DNA of 50,226 nucleotides from Cyclobacteriaceae bacterium (GCA_947458475.1 CANGZP010000010.1:1-50226); one strand, 5' to 3'. Shown: positions 8,738-17,631, numbered from the stretch's first letter. Notes: generated by a model from the sequence alone, not told the origin. Numbers and translations: made by a program.

Positions 8738-9769
8738 ATGAGTACGAACAACGCAGAAAAACTCAAAGCATTACAGCTCACCATCGACAAGCTTGAAAAA
8801 ACATACGGCAAAGGTGCTGTCATGAAGCTTAGCGACGAAAAAGTATTGGATATTCCCGCTATCTCTACTGGGTCCCTAGGTTTGGATATGGCCTTGGGTA
8901 TTGGAGGTATTCCTAGAGGCAGGGTCATTGAAATCTACGGCCCAGAATCCTCCGGAAAGACAACCTTGACCATGCATTGCATTGCTGAAGCGCAAAAGGC
9001 GGGAGGCATGGCTGCTTTTATTGATGCAGAACACGCATTCGATAAGAATTATGCAGAAAAACTCGGCATCGACACCGAAAACCTATTGATTTCCCAGCCA
9101 GACAATGGAGAGCAAGCACTAGAAATCGCTGAGCATTTGATCCGTTCAGGAGCAATTGACATTATCGTCATTGACTCTGTCGCTGCTTTGGTTCCCAAAG
9201 GGGAATTGGAAGGAGAAATGGGCGAGAGCAAGATGGGCTTGCAGGCACGTTTGATGTCACAGGCGCTTCGCAAACTAACAGGTGCAATCCACAAAACAGG
9301 TTGTGCCTGTATTTTCATTAACCAGCTTCGAGACAAAATCGGAGTGATGTTTGGTAGCCCGGAAACTACTACAGGTGGAAATGCCTTGAAATTCTATGCT
9401 TCCGTGCGCTTGGACATCCGTCGCGTAGGGCAGATCAAAGAAGGAGCGGATAACGTATTGGGGAATAGAACCCGTGTGAAGGTGGTTAAAAATAAAGTGG
9501 CCCCTCCATTTAAAGTAGTGGAATTTGACATCATGTATGGTCAGGGCATTTCAAAGGTCGGTGAAGTGATTGACCTGGGTGTAGAACTTGAAATCATCAA
9601 AAAGGCTGGATCTTGGTTCTCCTACAATGGTGAAAAACTAGGCCAAGGCCGGGATGCGGTAAAAAATCTACTGCTAGACAATCCTGAATTACTCGATGAG
9701 TTGGAAGGAAAGATCAAAGGGGCTTCGGGATTGTTGCCGACTGAACCGACGATTTCTCTGGAAGATTGA
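8738..9769 (+). CDS. recA: Recombinase RecA
   Basis: 343 residues, full length. Walker [10 protein letters not shown] at about 68-76, Walker [11 protein letters not shown] near 140, the L1/L2 DNA-binding loop regions ([36 protein letters not shown]) and the C-terminal acidic tail are all present. RecA forms ATP-dependent filaments on single-stranded DNA for recombination and repair. The ATG at 8738 opens [27 protein letters not shown] saw no LexA-type operator I could defend. A strong terminator follows. Confidence 0.99.
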   Translation: MSTNNAEKLKALQLTIDKLEKTYGKGAVMKLSDEKVLDIPAISTGSLGLDMALGIGGIPRGRVIEIYGPESSGKTTLTMHCIAEAQKAGGMAAFIDAEHAFDKNYAEKLGIDTENLLISQPDNGEQALEIAEHLIRSGAIDIIVIDSVAALVPKGELEGEMGESKMGLQARLMSQALRKLTGAIHKTGCACIFINQLRDKIGVMFGSPETTTGGNALKFYASVRLDIRRVGQIKEGADNVLGNRTRVKVVKNKVAPPFKVVEFDIMYGQGISKVGEVIDLGVELEIIKKAGSWFSYNGEKLGQGRDAVKNLLLDNPELLDELEGKIKGASGLLPTEPTISLED

Positions 9770-9787
9770 AGTAGTACCGATAAGTAA

Positions 9788-9815
9788 AAAAAAGGTCCCA
9801 TTCGGGACCTTTTTT
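9788..9815 (+). terminator. recA intrinsic terminator
   Basis: GGTCCC-attc-GGGACC core flanked by A-run and T-run (9788-9793 pairs with 9810-9815), giving a 12-bp stem and a tetraloop. It starts 18 nt after the recA stop. The A/T flanks would let it work in both directions. Confidence 0.88.
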
Positions 9816-9822
9816 GTTTTAC

Positions 9823-9966
9823 CTGATTATCCGCTTCACCACTAGCAAGAGAAAAAAAGGTTTGAGGTTCAATTAGGTGAGCTGTAAGCCGTGGCTTATG
9901 GTCTGTCAACGATTATCCGAAGTTAAAAGCCGGAGGACTGAGCTACTGGTAGGATTTCGGATATCC
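9823..9966. repeat. Intergenic repeat element, copy A (GATTATCC/GGATATCC ends)
   Basis: About 144 bp between the recA terminator and the permease stop codon. It aligns along most of its length with 25033-25198: shared blocks include CTGATTATCC at the left end, ACCACTA, GAGGTTCAATTAGG, GAGCTGT, GCCGTGG, CTGTCAACGATTATCCG, and a right end CGGATATCC. This copy lacks about 20 bp present in copy B, which removes one arm of a GTTGACAG/CTGTCAAC hairpin. No ORF inside. Confidence 0.8.
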
Positions 9967-9973
9967 TATTTTT

Positions 9974-11221
9974 TTAATTGGTTCGAATGGCTTCCACCGG
10001 ATCCATTCGCGCAGCAAGCGTGGCGGGCACGATACCTGCTACAACCCCAATCGCAGAGGATACGCCCAATCCTAGAATAATGTTATTGAAAGACAAAATC
10101 AGGTCAAGACTCCCTAAAGGAATAAAGCTCAGTAGGTACACGAGTAGAATCCCTGAACCTCCACCAATCAAGCTCAAGCAAACAGCCTCAAAGAGAAACT
10201 GGAATAGGATGAAGTAATTTCTGGCACCCAAGGATTTTTGGATACCGATGATGTTGGTTCGTTCACGAACCGATACAAACATGATGTTGGCAATTCCGAA
10301 TCCTCCAACTAAAATAGAGAATCCTCCAATCACCCAGCCAGCCACGGAGATCACATCAAAAATGGATCCGATGGCATTTTGGATAAATTCAGTCTTGTTG
10401 AGTGCAAAGTTATTTTCTTGGGTAGGCTTCAATCCCCGTTTGGCACGAAGTAGTCCAGCCATTTCGTTTTCTAAAGCAACTAAGCCCACATCGGTATCTC
10501 TACCCTTGGCGGAGATAGTCGGCTCGAGTCCATCCCGACCGGTGTAATACATTTTGCTAAATGCACCATAAGGCACCAAACAAGCTTCATCTTTGGACGG
10601 AAGCTCCAAAAATCCTTCCCCTTCCTCTTCAAAAATACCGATCACGGTAAACTTCATGCCCTTGATTTTTACTTCTTTTCCCAAGGCTGGTTCGTTGGGA
10701 AATAGGGTAGTGGCGATTTTTTTTCCGATGATAATCAGGTTTCGAGACGCATTGATCTCCGCCTCAGAGAAGTAGCGGCCTTCTTCCAAGGCCACTTCAA
10801 ACACATCTTGGTAGGTATAGGCAACGCCAGATAGGGAAGTGCCTTGGTACGAATTGCTTCCTGCTTGGATGGTGGCAGAAGAAGAAGCAGAAATGGTGAC
10901 TCCATCTGCATTATTTAATCGCTCCTCCAAAAATTTGTATTCTGCGTAGGTACCTGGAGGCCGTTGAAAATATTTCCACCAAGGATAGTCTTGCGGTCCA
11001 TTGGCAAATGGAAATCGATCTACCCGCATGACATTGGTTCCTAAAAAGGCAAAGGATGATTTGATTTTTCCCTCCAATGAATCCACCAAAGTAAACACAG
11101 CAATGATGGCAAAAATACCGATGGTGACCCCCAGAAGGGAAAGAATGGTTCGGGTGAGGTTGGATTTTAAGGCCGAAATGGCAAACCTAAAACTTTCCCA
11201 AGAAAGCTTTAAAAAGAGCAT
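9974..11221 (-). CDS. ABC transporter permease, MacB/FtsX type
   Basis: 415 residues. One N-terminal membrane segment (about 24-46, ILSLLGVTIGIFAIIAVF), a large periplasmic MacB_PCD-like domain (about 50-270), and three C-terminal membrane segments of the FtsX core (about 285-410) with the family motif FGIANIMFVSVRERTNIIGIQKSLGA split across the first of them. This architecture drives mechanotransmission rather than substrate passage, in MacB efflux or LolCDE-like systems. No ATPase gene is adjacent, so it must pair with one encoded elsewhere. Single-gene unit, convergent with recA. Confidence 0.9.
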   Translation of the reverse strand: MLFLKLSWESFRFAISALKSNLTRTILSLLGVTIGIFAIIAVFTLVDSLEGKIKSSFAFLGTNVMRVDRFPFANGPQDYPWWKYFQRPPGTYAEYKFLEERLNNADGVTISASSSATIQAGSNSYQGTSLSGVAYTYQDVFEVALEEGRYFSEAEINASRNLIIIGKKIATTLFPNEPALGKEVKIKGMKFTVIGIFEEEGEGFLELPSKDEACLVPYGAFSKMYYTGRDGLEPTISAKGRDTDVGLVALENEMAGLLRAKRGLKPTQENNFALNKTEFIQNAIGSIFDVISVAGWVIGGFSILVGGFGIANIMFVSVRERTNIIGIQKSLGARNYFILFQFLFEAVCLSLIGGGSGILLVYLLSFIPLGSLDLILSFNNIILGLGVSSAIGVVAGIVPATLAARMDPVEAIRTN

Positions 11222-11281
11222 AGAATAACTAGTTGGTTAAAACAATTTGTTAAGTTAGGTGAAATTGGGCATTATTGTTAT

Positions 11282-11289
11282 TATCTTTG
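11282..11289 (+). promoter_or_regulatory. -7 promoter element of queA
   Basis: TATCTTTG matches the TAnnTTTG consensus and lies 63 nt before the queA ATG. No convincing -33 TTG at 19-20 nt spacing. Confidence 0.5.
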
Positions 11290-11351
11290 CATTTTTTAAA
11301 AGTAATCTGCTTTCGAATTTCGAATAAGTCAAATACTCCCTAACATCCCCT

Positions 11352-12401
11352 ATGAAATTATCTGATTTCAAATTTGAAGTTCCCAAAAAACTAATCGCGC
11401 TCTATCCCACAGAAAATCGTGATGAGTCCAGATTGATGGTTGTTCATCGGAAAACTGGAGAAATTGAGCACCGCACCTTCAAAGATATTCTTGAGTATTT
11501 TGGCGAAGGGGATGTATTTGTCACCAACGACACCAAGGTCTTTCCTGCTCGTCTATACGGAAATAAGGAAAAGACGGGTGCAAAAATTGAAGTTTTTTTA
11601 TTGCGAGAACTCAATTCAGAGTTCAAGCTTTGGGATGTGTTGGTGGATCCTGCTCGAAAAATCAGAGTAGGCAACAAGCTCTACTTTGGGGACAGTGACC
11701 TAGTCGCAGAAGTCATTGACAACACCACTTCAAGAGGTAGAACTATCCGCTTTTTATTTGATGGCACCGACGAAGAATTTCATAAAACGATTGATACATT
11801 AGGTGAGACACCGCTATTGAAAGAAATCATCGAGCGACCCATCGAACCTGAAGATAGAGAGCGCTACCAAACCGTTTTTGCAAAGAATGTGGGTGCAGTA
11901 GCAGCTCCTACAGCGGGTTTGCATTTTACCCCACAGTTGCTCAAGCGATTGGAATTGAAAGGTGTTGAAATTGCACCAATCACCCTGCATGTGGGACTGG
12001 GCACTTTCCGACAAGTGGATGTGGAAGATTTGACCAAGCATAAAATGGATTCAGAGAACTATTTCATTACTGACCGCACAGTCAAATTGGTCAATGAATC
12101 TTTGGATCAGAAAAAACGAGTAGTAGCTGTAGGTACAACCTCACTCAAAACAGTTGAATCCTCAGTAACCGCTGGCGGTAGACTGAAGGAGAGCAGCGGT
12201 TGGACGGATAAATTCATCATCCCTCCCTACGATTTTAAAATCGCCAATGCCTTGCTCACCAACTTCCACCTGCCAGAATCTACCCTACTCATGACTGCCT
12301 CTGCATTTGGTGGCTATACATTGATGATGAAGGCCTACAAAGAAGCCATCAAAGAAAAGTACCGTTTCTTCTCTTATGGAGATGCGATGCTCATCTTGTA
12401 A
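11352..12401 (+). CDS. queA: S-adenosylmethionine:tRNA ribosyltransferase-isomerase
   Basis: 349 residues, full length. It shows the QueA opening ([19 protein letters not shown]), the [18 protein letters not shown] motif, the central [11 protein letters not shown] motif near residue 185 and the [11 protein letters not shown] motif. The enzyme transfers and isomerises the ribosyl group of SAM onto preQ1 in tRNA to make epoxyqueuosine at the wobble base of GUN anticodons. No other queuosine gene is in the window. A perfect palindromic terminator follows. Confidence 0.97.
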   Translation: MKLSDFKFEVPKKLIALYPTENRDESRLMVVHRKTGEIEHRTFKDILEYFGEGDVFVTNDTKVFPARLYGNKEKTGAKIEVFLLRELNSEFKLWDVLVDPARKIRVGNKLYFGDSDLVAEVIDNTTSRGRTIRFLFDGTDEEFHKTIDTLGETPLLKEIIERPIEPEDRERYQTVFAKNVGAVAAPTAGLHFTPQLLKRLELKGVEIAPITLHVGLGTFRQVDVEDLTKHKMDSENYFITDRTVKLVNESLDQKKRVVAVGTTSLKTVESSVTAGGRLKESSGWTDKFIIPPYDFKIANALLTNFHLPESTLLMTASAFGGYTLMMKAYKEAIKEKYRFFSYGDAMLIL

Positions 12402-12410
12402 ATCGAATAC

Positions 12411-12428
12411 GTCCCGCAGCTGCGGGAC
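12411..12428 (+). terminator. queA intrinsic terminator
   Basis: Perfect 18-nt palindrome GTCCCGCAGCTGCGGGAC followed by nine T residues, 9 nt after the queA stop. The same arms (GTCCCGCA/TGCGGGAC) recur at 15980-15997. Confidence 0.9.
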
Positions 12429-12501
12429 TTTTTTTTGCCCTTGGGTTCTTCTGGTGGATAAACAAATTTCTAAAATATAGCGGGCGTGTCGGGGATGACT
12501 T

Positions 12502-12509
12502 TAATTTTG
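12502..12509 (+). promoter_or_regulatory. -7 promoter element of ispD
   Basis: TAATTTTG matches TAnnTTTG and ends 16 nt before the ispD ATG, predicting a very short leader of about 12 nt. Confidence 0.5.
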
Positions 12510-12525
12510 TAAGAATTCAAAGCGC

Positions 12526-13200
12526 ATGAACAAAGCAGCACTACTCGTCGCCGGTGGCAAAGGGATGCGGATGGGAACTTCCCTACCCAAGCAATACCTT
12601 CCTTTAGCAGGAAAGCCCGTGTTGATGCATACGCTGGAAAAATTTTTTAACGCCGATCCAAGTCTCCACTTAATCCTAGTGCTACCTAAGGATGACTTTG
12701 ACTACTGGATGAGGTTGTGTGAGCAGCATCATTTTGCACTCCCCCATGAATTGGTATCCGGAGGAGAAAGTCGATTTCAATCCGTAAAAAATGGATTGAT
12801 GGCACTACCCTTCACTGAGGGCTTGGTTGCAATCCACGATGGGGTAAGGCCTTTTGTGACGGAACAAGTAATTCAATCCAGCTTTGAGCAAGCTGCAAAA
12901 TCAGGGAGTGCCATTCCGGTAGTTTCTTTAAAAGATTCCCTTCGAAAAGTGGATTTAAGTGGAGAAAGCACCTTTCAGGAACGAGCCAACTTCCGATTGG
13001 TGCAGACCCCTCAAACTTTCCAATTGAAGCCCCTCTTGCAAGCCTTTGCCGTGGAGGAGTTGGAGATTTTTACGGATGATGCCACAGTATTTGAGCATCA
13101 GGGTTGGACAGTGACGCTCATTGAGGGCAATTCTGAGAACATCAAGTTGACTACTCCGGAAGACCTTGCTTTTGCTGAATTTTTAATGGCAACTCGTTAA
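12526..13200 (+). CDS. ispD: 2-C-methyl-D-erythritol 4-phosphate cytidylyltransferase
   Basis: 224 residues. The nucleotidyltransferase signature LLVAGGKGMRMGTSLPKQY (residues ~6-24), the IHDGVRPFV motif near 104 and the QTPQTF motif near 164 are diagnostic for IspD, which makes CDP-methylerythritol in the non-mevalonate isoprenoid pathway. The substrate-binding FTDDATVFE segment is also present. It is a cytoplasmic enzyme, apparently monocistronic, with its own promoter; no other MEP gene is close. Confidence 0.96.
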   Translation: MNKAALLVAGGKGMRMGTSLPKQYLPLAGKPVLMHTLEKFFNADPSLHLILVLPKDDFDYWMRLCEQHHFALPHELVSGGESRFQSVKNGLMALPFTEGLVAIHDGVRPFVTEQVIQSSFEQAAKSGSAIPVVSLKDSLRKVDLSGESTFQERANFRLVQTPQTFQLKPLLQAFAVEELEIFTDDATVFEHQGWTVTLIEGNSENIKLTTPEDLAFAEFLMATR

Positions 13201-13218
13201 GTTGAAAAGAGGAAGTTG

Positions 13219-13281
13219 TTTACCGACGCATTCGGGTGCTTTACCGATTTTTTGAATGACTTTACCTATTTCCTAAATGCC
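13219..13281 (+). promoter_or_regulatory. Three 21-bp-spaced direct repeats (candidate LytTR-regulator operator)
   Basis: TTTACCGAC at 13219, TTTACCGAT at 13240 and TTTACCTAT at 13261 are repeated at exactly 21 bp. They end just upstream of where the -33 element of the promoter with -7 box 13299-13306 should lie. LytTR response regulators are known to bind tandem direct repeats about two helical turns apart, and the operon behind this promoter encodes one. Confidence 0.6.
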
Positions 13282-13298
13282 TCTTTGGTCTTGAATCC

Positions 13299-13306
13299 TA
13301 GATTTG
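13299..13306 (+). promoter_or_regulatory. -7 promoter element of the LiaF-like/LytS/LytTR operon
   Basis: TAGATTTG matches TAnnTTTG, 20 nt before the ATG at 13327. No TTG is found at the usual -33 spacing, which would fit an activator-dependent promoter. Confidence 0.5.
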
Positions 13307-13326
13307 TTTAGCTAAATTTAATTCAC

Positions 13327-14172
13327 ATGAACAACTACACTAAACCACGAAACGATGGCAGTATTGCCTTTGGCGTAATCATTCTCGGTATCGGCCTAGT
13401 CCTCCTCTTTAGGAAATTTGGACTCTATATCCCAGATTGGGTACTGACCTGGCCGATGATCTTGATCGCTGTAGGTACCTACACGCTCATCAGTCAGCAG
13501 TTCAAGAGTTTTTTTGGATCTGTGGTGCTCTTCATTGGGGTCTACTTTTTACTGAAAAGAGAGTTTGACCTTGATCTAGGCCTTGACCAATTTATCTGGC
13601 CAGTTGGTTTGATCGCCCTTGGCATCTACTTGATTCTCCATAAAAAGCAGGAAAATAAAGTCATGGAGGAGGCTCGAAAAAATTGGGAAGACTCTCGGAA
13701 AAATAAAGCAGAAGCTAAAAATTCGGAGAAAATCGAGGAAGCCGAAGTGGTAGTTGAGGATACAAATGCTTCGAAAGAAGAATCAACCAAGGCTGCAGAT
13801 TCTGGATTTGTGCGAGCGACTGGGACTGCCTTTGTGGATCGGATCAATGAGAGCGTCATTTTCAGTGGCGTGAATCGAAAATTGATGACCAAAAATTTTC
13901 AAGGAGGAAAGGCCACGGTGATTTTTGGAGGGCTAGACTTGGACCTGACGCAGGTTGATTTTACTGGGGTAATCACGCTAGATCTTGAAGTTGGATTTGG
14001 TGGGGTCAAGTTGATCATCCCGCCTCACTGGGATGTACGCACAGAAGTATCCAACATTGCTGCAGGGCTTGAAGACAAGCGGATGTTCAGAGAAGGAGGC
14101 GTAGACACCAACAAAGTCTTGATTCTTAAAGGTACCCTATTGTTCAGCGGCTTGGAAATCAAATCCTATTAA
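13327..14172 (+). CDS. LiaF-like membrane protein (cell-envelope stress sensor family)
   Basis: 281 residues. The N-terminal third has four hydrophobic stretches (about 11-28, 37-54, 60-77, 88-104) like the LiaI/LiaF transmembrane region (DUF5668-like), then a charged linker rich in Lys and Glu (~108-160), then a beta-rich C-terminal domain (~165-281) with repeated VIFGG, GFGGVKLIIP and LLFSGLEIKSY turns, as in the LiaF C-terminal domain (DUF2154/cell-wall-active antibiotic response). In Firmicutes LiaF inhibits its sensor kinase. Here it is followed 25 nt later by a kinase and then a LytTR regulator, so it probably modulates that pair. Family call is good; role is inferred. Confidence 0.82.
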   Translation: MNNYTKPRNDGSIAFGVIILGIGLVLLFRKFGLYIPDWVLTWPMILIAVGTYTLISQQFKSFFGSVVLFIGVYFLLKREFDLDLGLDQFIWPVGLIALGIYLILHKKQENKVMEEARKNWEDSRKNKAEAKNSEKIEEAEVVVEDTNASKEESTKAADSGFVRATGTAFVDRINESVIFSGVNRKLMTKNFQGGKATVIFGGLDLDLTQVDFTGVITLDLEVGFGGVKLIIPPHWDVRTEVSNIAAGLEDKRMFREGGVDTNKVLILKGTLLFSGLEIKSY

Positions 14173-14197
14173 TTCATTCTAAAACCTACCCCAGCCC

Positions 14198-15238
14198 TTG
14201 TATTTAAACGCTTTTTCAAGTTCAAGCTTTGGGAAATGGATCCTCCCAGGAATCGGAAGTATCTGGTTTCTGGGAGCTTATTTTTTACTTCTCCACCAAG
14301 GAATGAGAGAAGAGTCAGCGCTAGTAGATGCGTTCTTTTTTGCCTTATTTTTTTTGGGAGGGGTTCTTCTTTTGGACCGGGTGTTTCGGCATTACACACC
14401 AAACCGAAAAAATGGATTTCTTCTGGTCATTTTCCCGCTCTTGCTCAGTGGGGGATTGGTATGGGGGCATGCGCAACTCTTGAACTGGTGGTTTGCAGAA
14501 GAATCTGAGTACTTGGAACTTTTGGCATCCAGCTTTCTTTACCGCTGGGCGTTCCTTGGAGTGGTGATTCAACTTCTAGCCGTGTTGGCAGTGGTAATCT
14601 CTAAGTTGGCAGGACAGGAGGAGCTAAGCCGTCGAGAGGGACAGCTGCTTCAGCTTTCCAAGGATGCAGAGCTTGCCCAACTTCGGCAGCAGATGCAGCC
14701 TCATTTTTTATTCAACAGTCTCAATTCCATCCATGCTTTGGTCCTTGTCAGTCCGCAGCGGGCCAGAGAAATGGTGCTGTTGCTATCAGATTTTTTGAGG
14801 GGCACCCTTCGCAGTGAAGGCCAATCTTGGATCAATTTATCCGATGAACTCAAGTACTTGAGCATGTATTTTGACATCGAGCGGGTTCGATTTGGACACC
14901 GTTTGTTGGTCGAAATGGAGGTAGCGCCTGAAGTCGAATCGTTAAAAATCCCACCGCTTCTCGTGCAGCCCTTGGTAGAAAATGCAATCAAGTATGGTCT
15001 TTACGGAACTTTGGGAGAGGTCACGATTCGTGTATCCTGCAAAAAAGAAGAAAATTACCTCCTGATCAGGGTGCAAAACCCCTTTGATTCGCAAGATTCA
15101 GGTCCTGAGGGCATCGGCTTTGGATTGAGTTCGATCGAACGGAGGCTATTTTTGATTTTTGGAAGAACGGATTTGCTCCATAAACGTGCAGAGAATAACG
15201 TGTTTGAAGTCCAATTAAAACTCCCCCTCACCGCATGA
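14198..15238 (+). CDS. LytS-type sensor histidine kinase
   Basis: 346 residues if started at the TTG at 14198; the frame has a TAA just upstream and its first in-frame ATG is 35 codons inside, after the first membrane helix, so TTG is preferred but not certain. Four membrane segments fill residues ~14-145. The cytoplasmic part is a His_kinase (PF06580) domain with LRQQMQPHFLFNSLNSIHAL (phospho-His near 168), then a HATPase domain with PLLVQPLVENAIKYGL. Such kinases pair with LytTR regulators, and the next gene overlaps its stop by 4 nt. No extracytoplasmic sensor domain is present, so the LiaF-like protein upstream is a likely signal input. Confidence 0.9.
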   Translation: MYLNAFSSSSFGKWILPGIGSIWFLGAYFLLLHQGMREESALVDAFFFALFFLGGVLLLDRVFRHYTPNRKNGFLLVIFPLLLSGGLVWGHAQLLNWWFAEESEYLELLASSFLYRWAFLGVVIQLLAVLAVVISKLAGQEELSRREGQLLQLSKDAELAQLRQQMQPHFLFNSLNSIHALVLVSPQRAREMVLLLSDFLRGTLRSEGQSWINLSDELKYLSMYFDIERVRFGHRLLVEMEVAPEVESLKIPPLLVQPLVENAIKYGLYGTLGEVTIRVSCKKEENYLLIRVQNPFDSQDSGPEGIGFGLSSIERRLFLIFGRTDLLHKRAENNVFEVQLKLPLTA

Positions 15239-15963
15239 TCAAAACCATTATTGTGGATGACGAGCCTTTGGCTACCGGTCTAGTAAGCGAATTTTTGAAG
15301 AGCTATCCTCAATTTGAAGTGGTGGCGATTTGCCACGATGGGTTTGAGGCCTTGAAGGCCATCCAACTTTTTCAGCCGGAGCTGATTTTCCTAGACATTC
15401 AAATGCCCAAGATTACGGGCTTTGAGTTGCTCGAGCTCTTGGACTCCCCGCCAGCAGTTTTGTTTACTACGGCTTTTGACCAGTACGCGCTGCAGGCCTT
15501 CGATGCCAAAGGGCTGGACTACTTGGTGAAGCCTTTTTCTGAAGCAAGATTTGCACAGGCTATTGCACGATTTTTAAGTCAGCACAAAGCAAATGAGTTG
15601 TCTGAAAAAGTGGACTATCCCGTTTCTGAGGAGCGAAGCAAACGGATTGTGGTCCGGGTAAAAAATGAGATCAAAATCATCCAAACCCAGGAAGTAGTCT
15701 TCTTCGAGGCGGAAGACGATTACATTTCCATTCACACCCAGGAAGGGAAATTTTTGAAGAAGATGACCATGAAACAGCTGGAAGAGAGTCTTGATCCAGA
15801 CAAATTTGCCAGAGTACATCGATCCTTTTTGGTGAATCTCCAAGAGGTATCGGGACTTGAACCCTACGAAAAGGAATCCTATCTCCTTCGGCTTCGGTCA
15901 GGGCAAAAAATTCCTGTGAGCAAGTCTGGCTATACTCGTTTGCGCCAAGTGCTTGGACTTTAA
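15235..15963 (+). CDS. LytTR-family response regulator
   Basis: 242 residues. Receiver domain (about 1-120): VDDEPLA, phosphoacceptor in LIFLDIQMPK (Asp near 54), FTTAFDQYAL, and Lys in YLVKPFSE. A LytTR DNA-binding domain covers ~138-240 (VVFFEAEDDYISIHTQEGK; FARVHRSFLVNLQEV; IPVSKSGYTRLRQVL). Members bind direct repeats in promoters. It overlaps the kinase by ATGA and is the likely binder of the 21-bp repeats at 13219-13281, giving autoregulation (inference). Confidence 0.95.
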   Translation: MIKTIIVDDEPLATGLVSEFLKSYPQFEVVAICHDGFEALKAIQLFQPELIFLDIQMPKITGFELLELLDSPPAVLFTTAFDQYALQAFDAKGLDYLVKPFSEARFAQAIARFLSQHKANELSEKVDYPVSEERSKRIVVRVKNEIKIIQTQEVVFFEAEDDYISIHTQEGKFLKKMTMKQLEESLDPDKFARVHRSFLVNLQEVSGLEPYEKESYLLRLRSGQKIPVSKSGYTRLRQVLGL

Positions 15964-15977
15964 TTCAGGTTAAAAAA

Positions 15978-15999
15978 AAGTCCCGCATCTGCGGGACTT
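15978..15999 (-). terminator. Terminator of the DUF2795 gene
   Basis: AAGTCCCGCA (15978-15987), a 2-nt loop and TGCGGGACTT (15990-15999). The run of A at 15972-15979 becomes a T-tract only on the minus strand, so it terminates the gene at 16005-16226; it may also stop the convergent LytTR transcript. Confidence 0.85.
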
Positions 16000-16004
16000 C
16001 CAAC

Positions 16005-16226
16005 TTAATATTCGTCTTCGTTGAAGAAAAAGTCATCCTTTGTAGGATAGTCAGGCCAAATTTCTTCAATGGTCTCGTAAGGTTCCCCATCGTCTTCTAG
16101 CTCTTGTAAGTTTTCCACTACTTCAAGTGGAGCGCCAGAGCGAATGGCATAGTCGATCAATTCATCCTTGGTTGCTGGCCAAGGGGCATCTTCAAGGTAG
16201 GAGGCTAGTTCAAGTGTCCAGTACAT
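16005..16226 (-). CDS. Small conserved acidic protein, DUF2795 family
   Basis: 73 residues, MYWTLELASYLEDAPWPA opening, an acidic centre, and a tail of PDYPTKDDFFFNEDEY. I recognise it as the DUF2795 protein widespread in Bacteroidota; its function is not established. The protein has no membrane segment or signal peptide and is strongly acidic. It is monocistronic, with its own terminator, and sits between the LytTR operon and the DUF349 gene. Confidence 0.88.
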   Translation of the reverse strand: MYWTLELASYLEDAPWPATKDELIDYAIRSGAPLEVVENLQELEDDGEPYETIEEIWPDYPTKDDFFFNEDEY

Positions 16227-16299
16227 AGTTTTTGTTTTTGGAGGTGTTCCGGATGTTAATAATGCAAGAATAGTAATTTTTTTAATATGTAGGTTGTAC

Positions 16300-17550
16300 T
16301 CAATTTCTCGGAGAAAGTTGCTTCAAGACATAGTTCTTTACATCAATCTTTCGCTTGAGGCTGGAAAGCTTTTTTTTCATCATCATTTCGAAATCTGCAG
16401 TCTCTACTCGGAAGTTGTCCGAATTGTTTTGCATCGTCTCCAATTCCCCCTGATCTCGGTGCAAAAGGTCCTTGAGAATGGATGATTTAATTTGGTTTTG
16501 TTCTTCCAGCATTTTGTCCGCAAAGTCAGCGTACTTGCTGTGTGCGAGTTTCTCCAAAAAGGCCTTTTCAAAGATGATGTCCATGAAAAACTGGTAGGAG
16601 CGCGCTGGCAAATTTGCCTCTTTTGGTTTACGCATTGGAAGCTTTTTCCAATCCTCTTGGATGGTCTTGGCACGGAGCGTGATCTCCTGGCTGGTAGGTT
16701 GGTGGGCCAATTTTTTTAATTCTTCCACCATTCCTTCAATTTTGCGAAGCACTTCCCGAGGGTGCATCTCTGGACCCGGATTGAGTGTGCGCTTGTAACG
16801 AGAGAATATTCGATTGTTTAACCTTGAAAATTCATCCCAGATCGGCTGACGCCGTTCAGCAGGAACTTTTCCAGCAGCTTTCCATTCTTTTTGGATACGC
16901 TTGCTGATATCAAAAGCCATTTTGGCATCTGGGAGTTCGTGGGCAGAACGTGCCTGCTCCAACAGGGATTCATACACTTTGATATTTTCTTCTGCCTGTA
17001 GGGCGAGTCCATCGTAAAAGTGCTGCCGCTGCCCAAAGAAATAGTCAACTGCTTGATTGAATTCTTCCTCTATCTCCTCATGAACCTCTTTTTCTACAGG
17101 ACCAGTTTTGATCCAGCGCAACTTTAATTCCTTGAATTTTTCGGTGGTCTCTTTCCAGTCCGTACTGGATTGCAACGCAAGCGCTTCCTGAATCAACCCG
17201 TGCTTGATTTCTAGGTTTTTGCTTCGATTGCCCTGAATGATTTCACTTAAAAAACCTTCCTGCTCTTCAAGTTGGGCGATCAACTGCGAAAAATCCCCCA
17301 AGGCATCACTGGTATACAGTGATTCTTTGAGGTGAATCAATTTCATTAAAAAAGAACCCTTGTTTTGATTTTCTTCGATGGCATCTTTTAATCGGGCCAC
17401 CTTTTCTTCAAGTTGGGCAAAACGAGTTTCAAAATAGAGGAGGGTCGATGCCTCGTCTCCTTTCACCTCACCAATCACTCGGTCTGGTCTACCTAAAAAT
17501 CCCTTTAGAAAGACCTTTCCGTCTTGGATATATCCAAAGGCATGTTGCAT
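16300..17550 (-). CDS. DUF349 repeat protein
   Basis: 416 residues, almost entirely helical and charged. Repeats of the DUF349 type are visible at about 115-190 (TEKFKELKLRWIKTGPV), 195-265 (ISKRIQKEWKAAGKVPAE) and 275-345 (RAKTIQEDWKKLPMRKP), each with the W-K core. No signal peptide or membrane segment. Function is unknown in general. It is divergent from the ettA-like gene. Confidence 0.85.
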   Translation of the reverse strand: MQHAFGYIQDGKVFLKGFLGRPDRVIGEVKGDEASTLLYFETRFAQLEEKVARLKDAIEENQNKGSFLMKLIHLKESLYTSDALGDFSQLIAQLEEQEGFLSEIIQGNRSKNLEIKHGLIQEALALQSSTDWKETTEKFKELKLRWIKTGPVEKEVHEEIEEEFNQAVDYFFGQRQHFYDGLALQAEENIKVYESLLEQARSAHELPDAKMAFDISKRIQKEWKAAGKVPAERRQPIWDEFSRLNNRIFSRYKRTLNPGPEMHPREVLRKIEGMVEELKKLAHQPTSQEITLRAKTIQEDWKKLPMRKPKEANLPARSYQFFMDIIFEKAFLEKLAHSKYADFADKMLEEQNQIKSSILKDLLHRDQGELETMQNNSDNFRVETADFEMMMKKKLSSLKRKIDVKNYVLKQLSPRN

Positions 17551-17631
17551 GGTACTACTCCAGGTTATAGGTTGTGTAACTCAATTTTATGCAAAATAAT
17601 CAATTAGCCCTCACTTATCCTAAGAAAGGTA

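Noticed and set aside
11290-11351. preQ1 riboswitch in front of queA
   Set aside because: The 60-nt leader is AT-rich with a TTCGAAT direct repeat but no C-rich loop/A-rich tail pseudoknot pattern of preQ1 switches.
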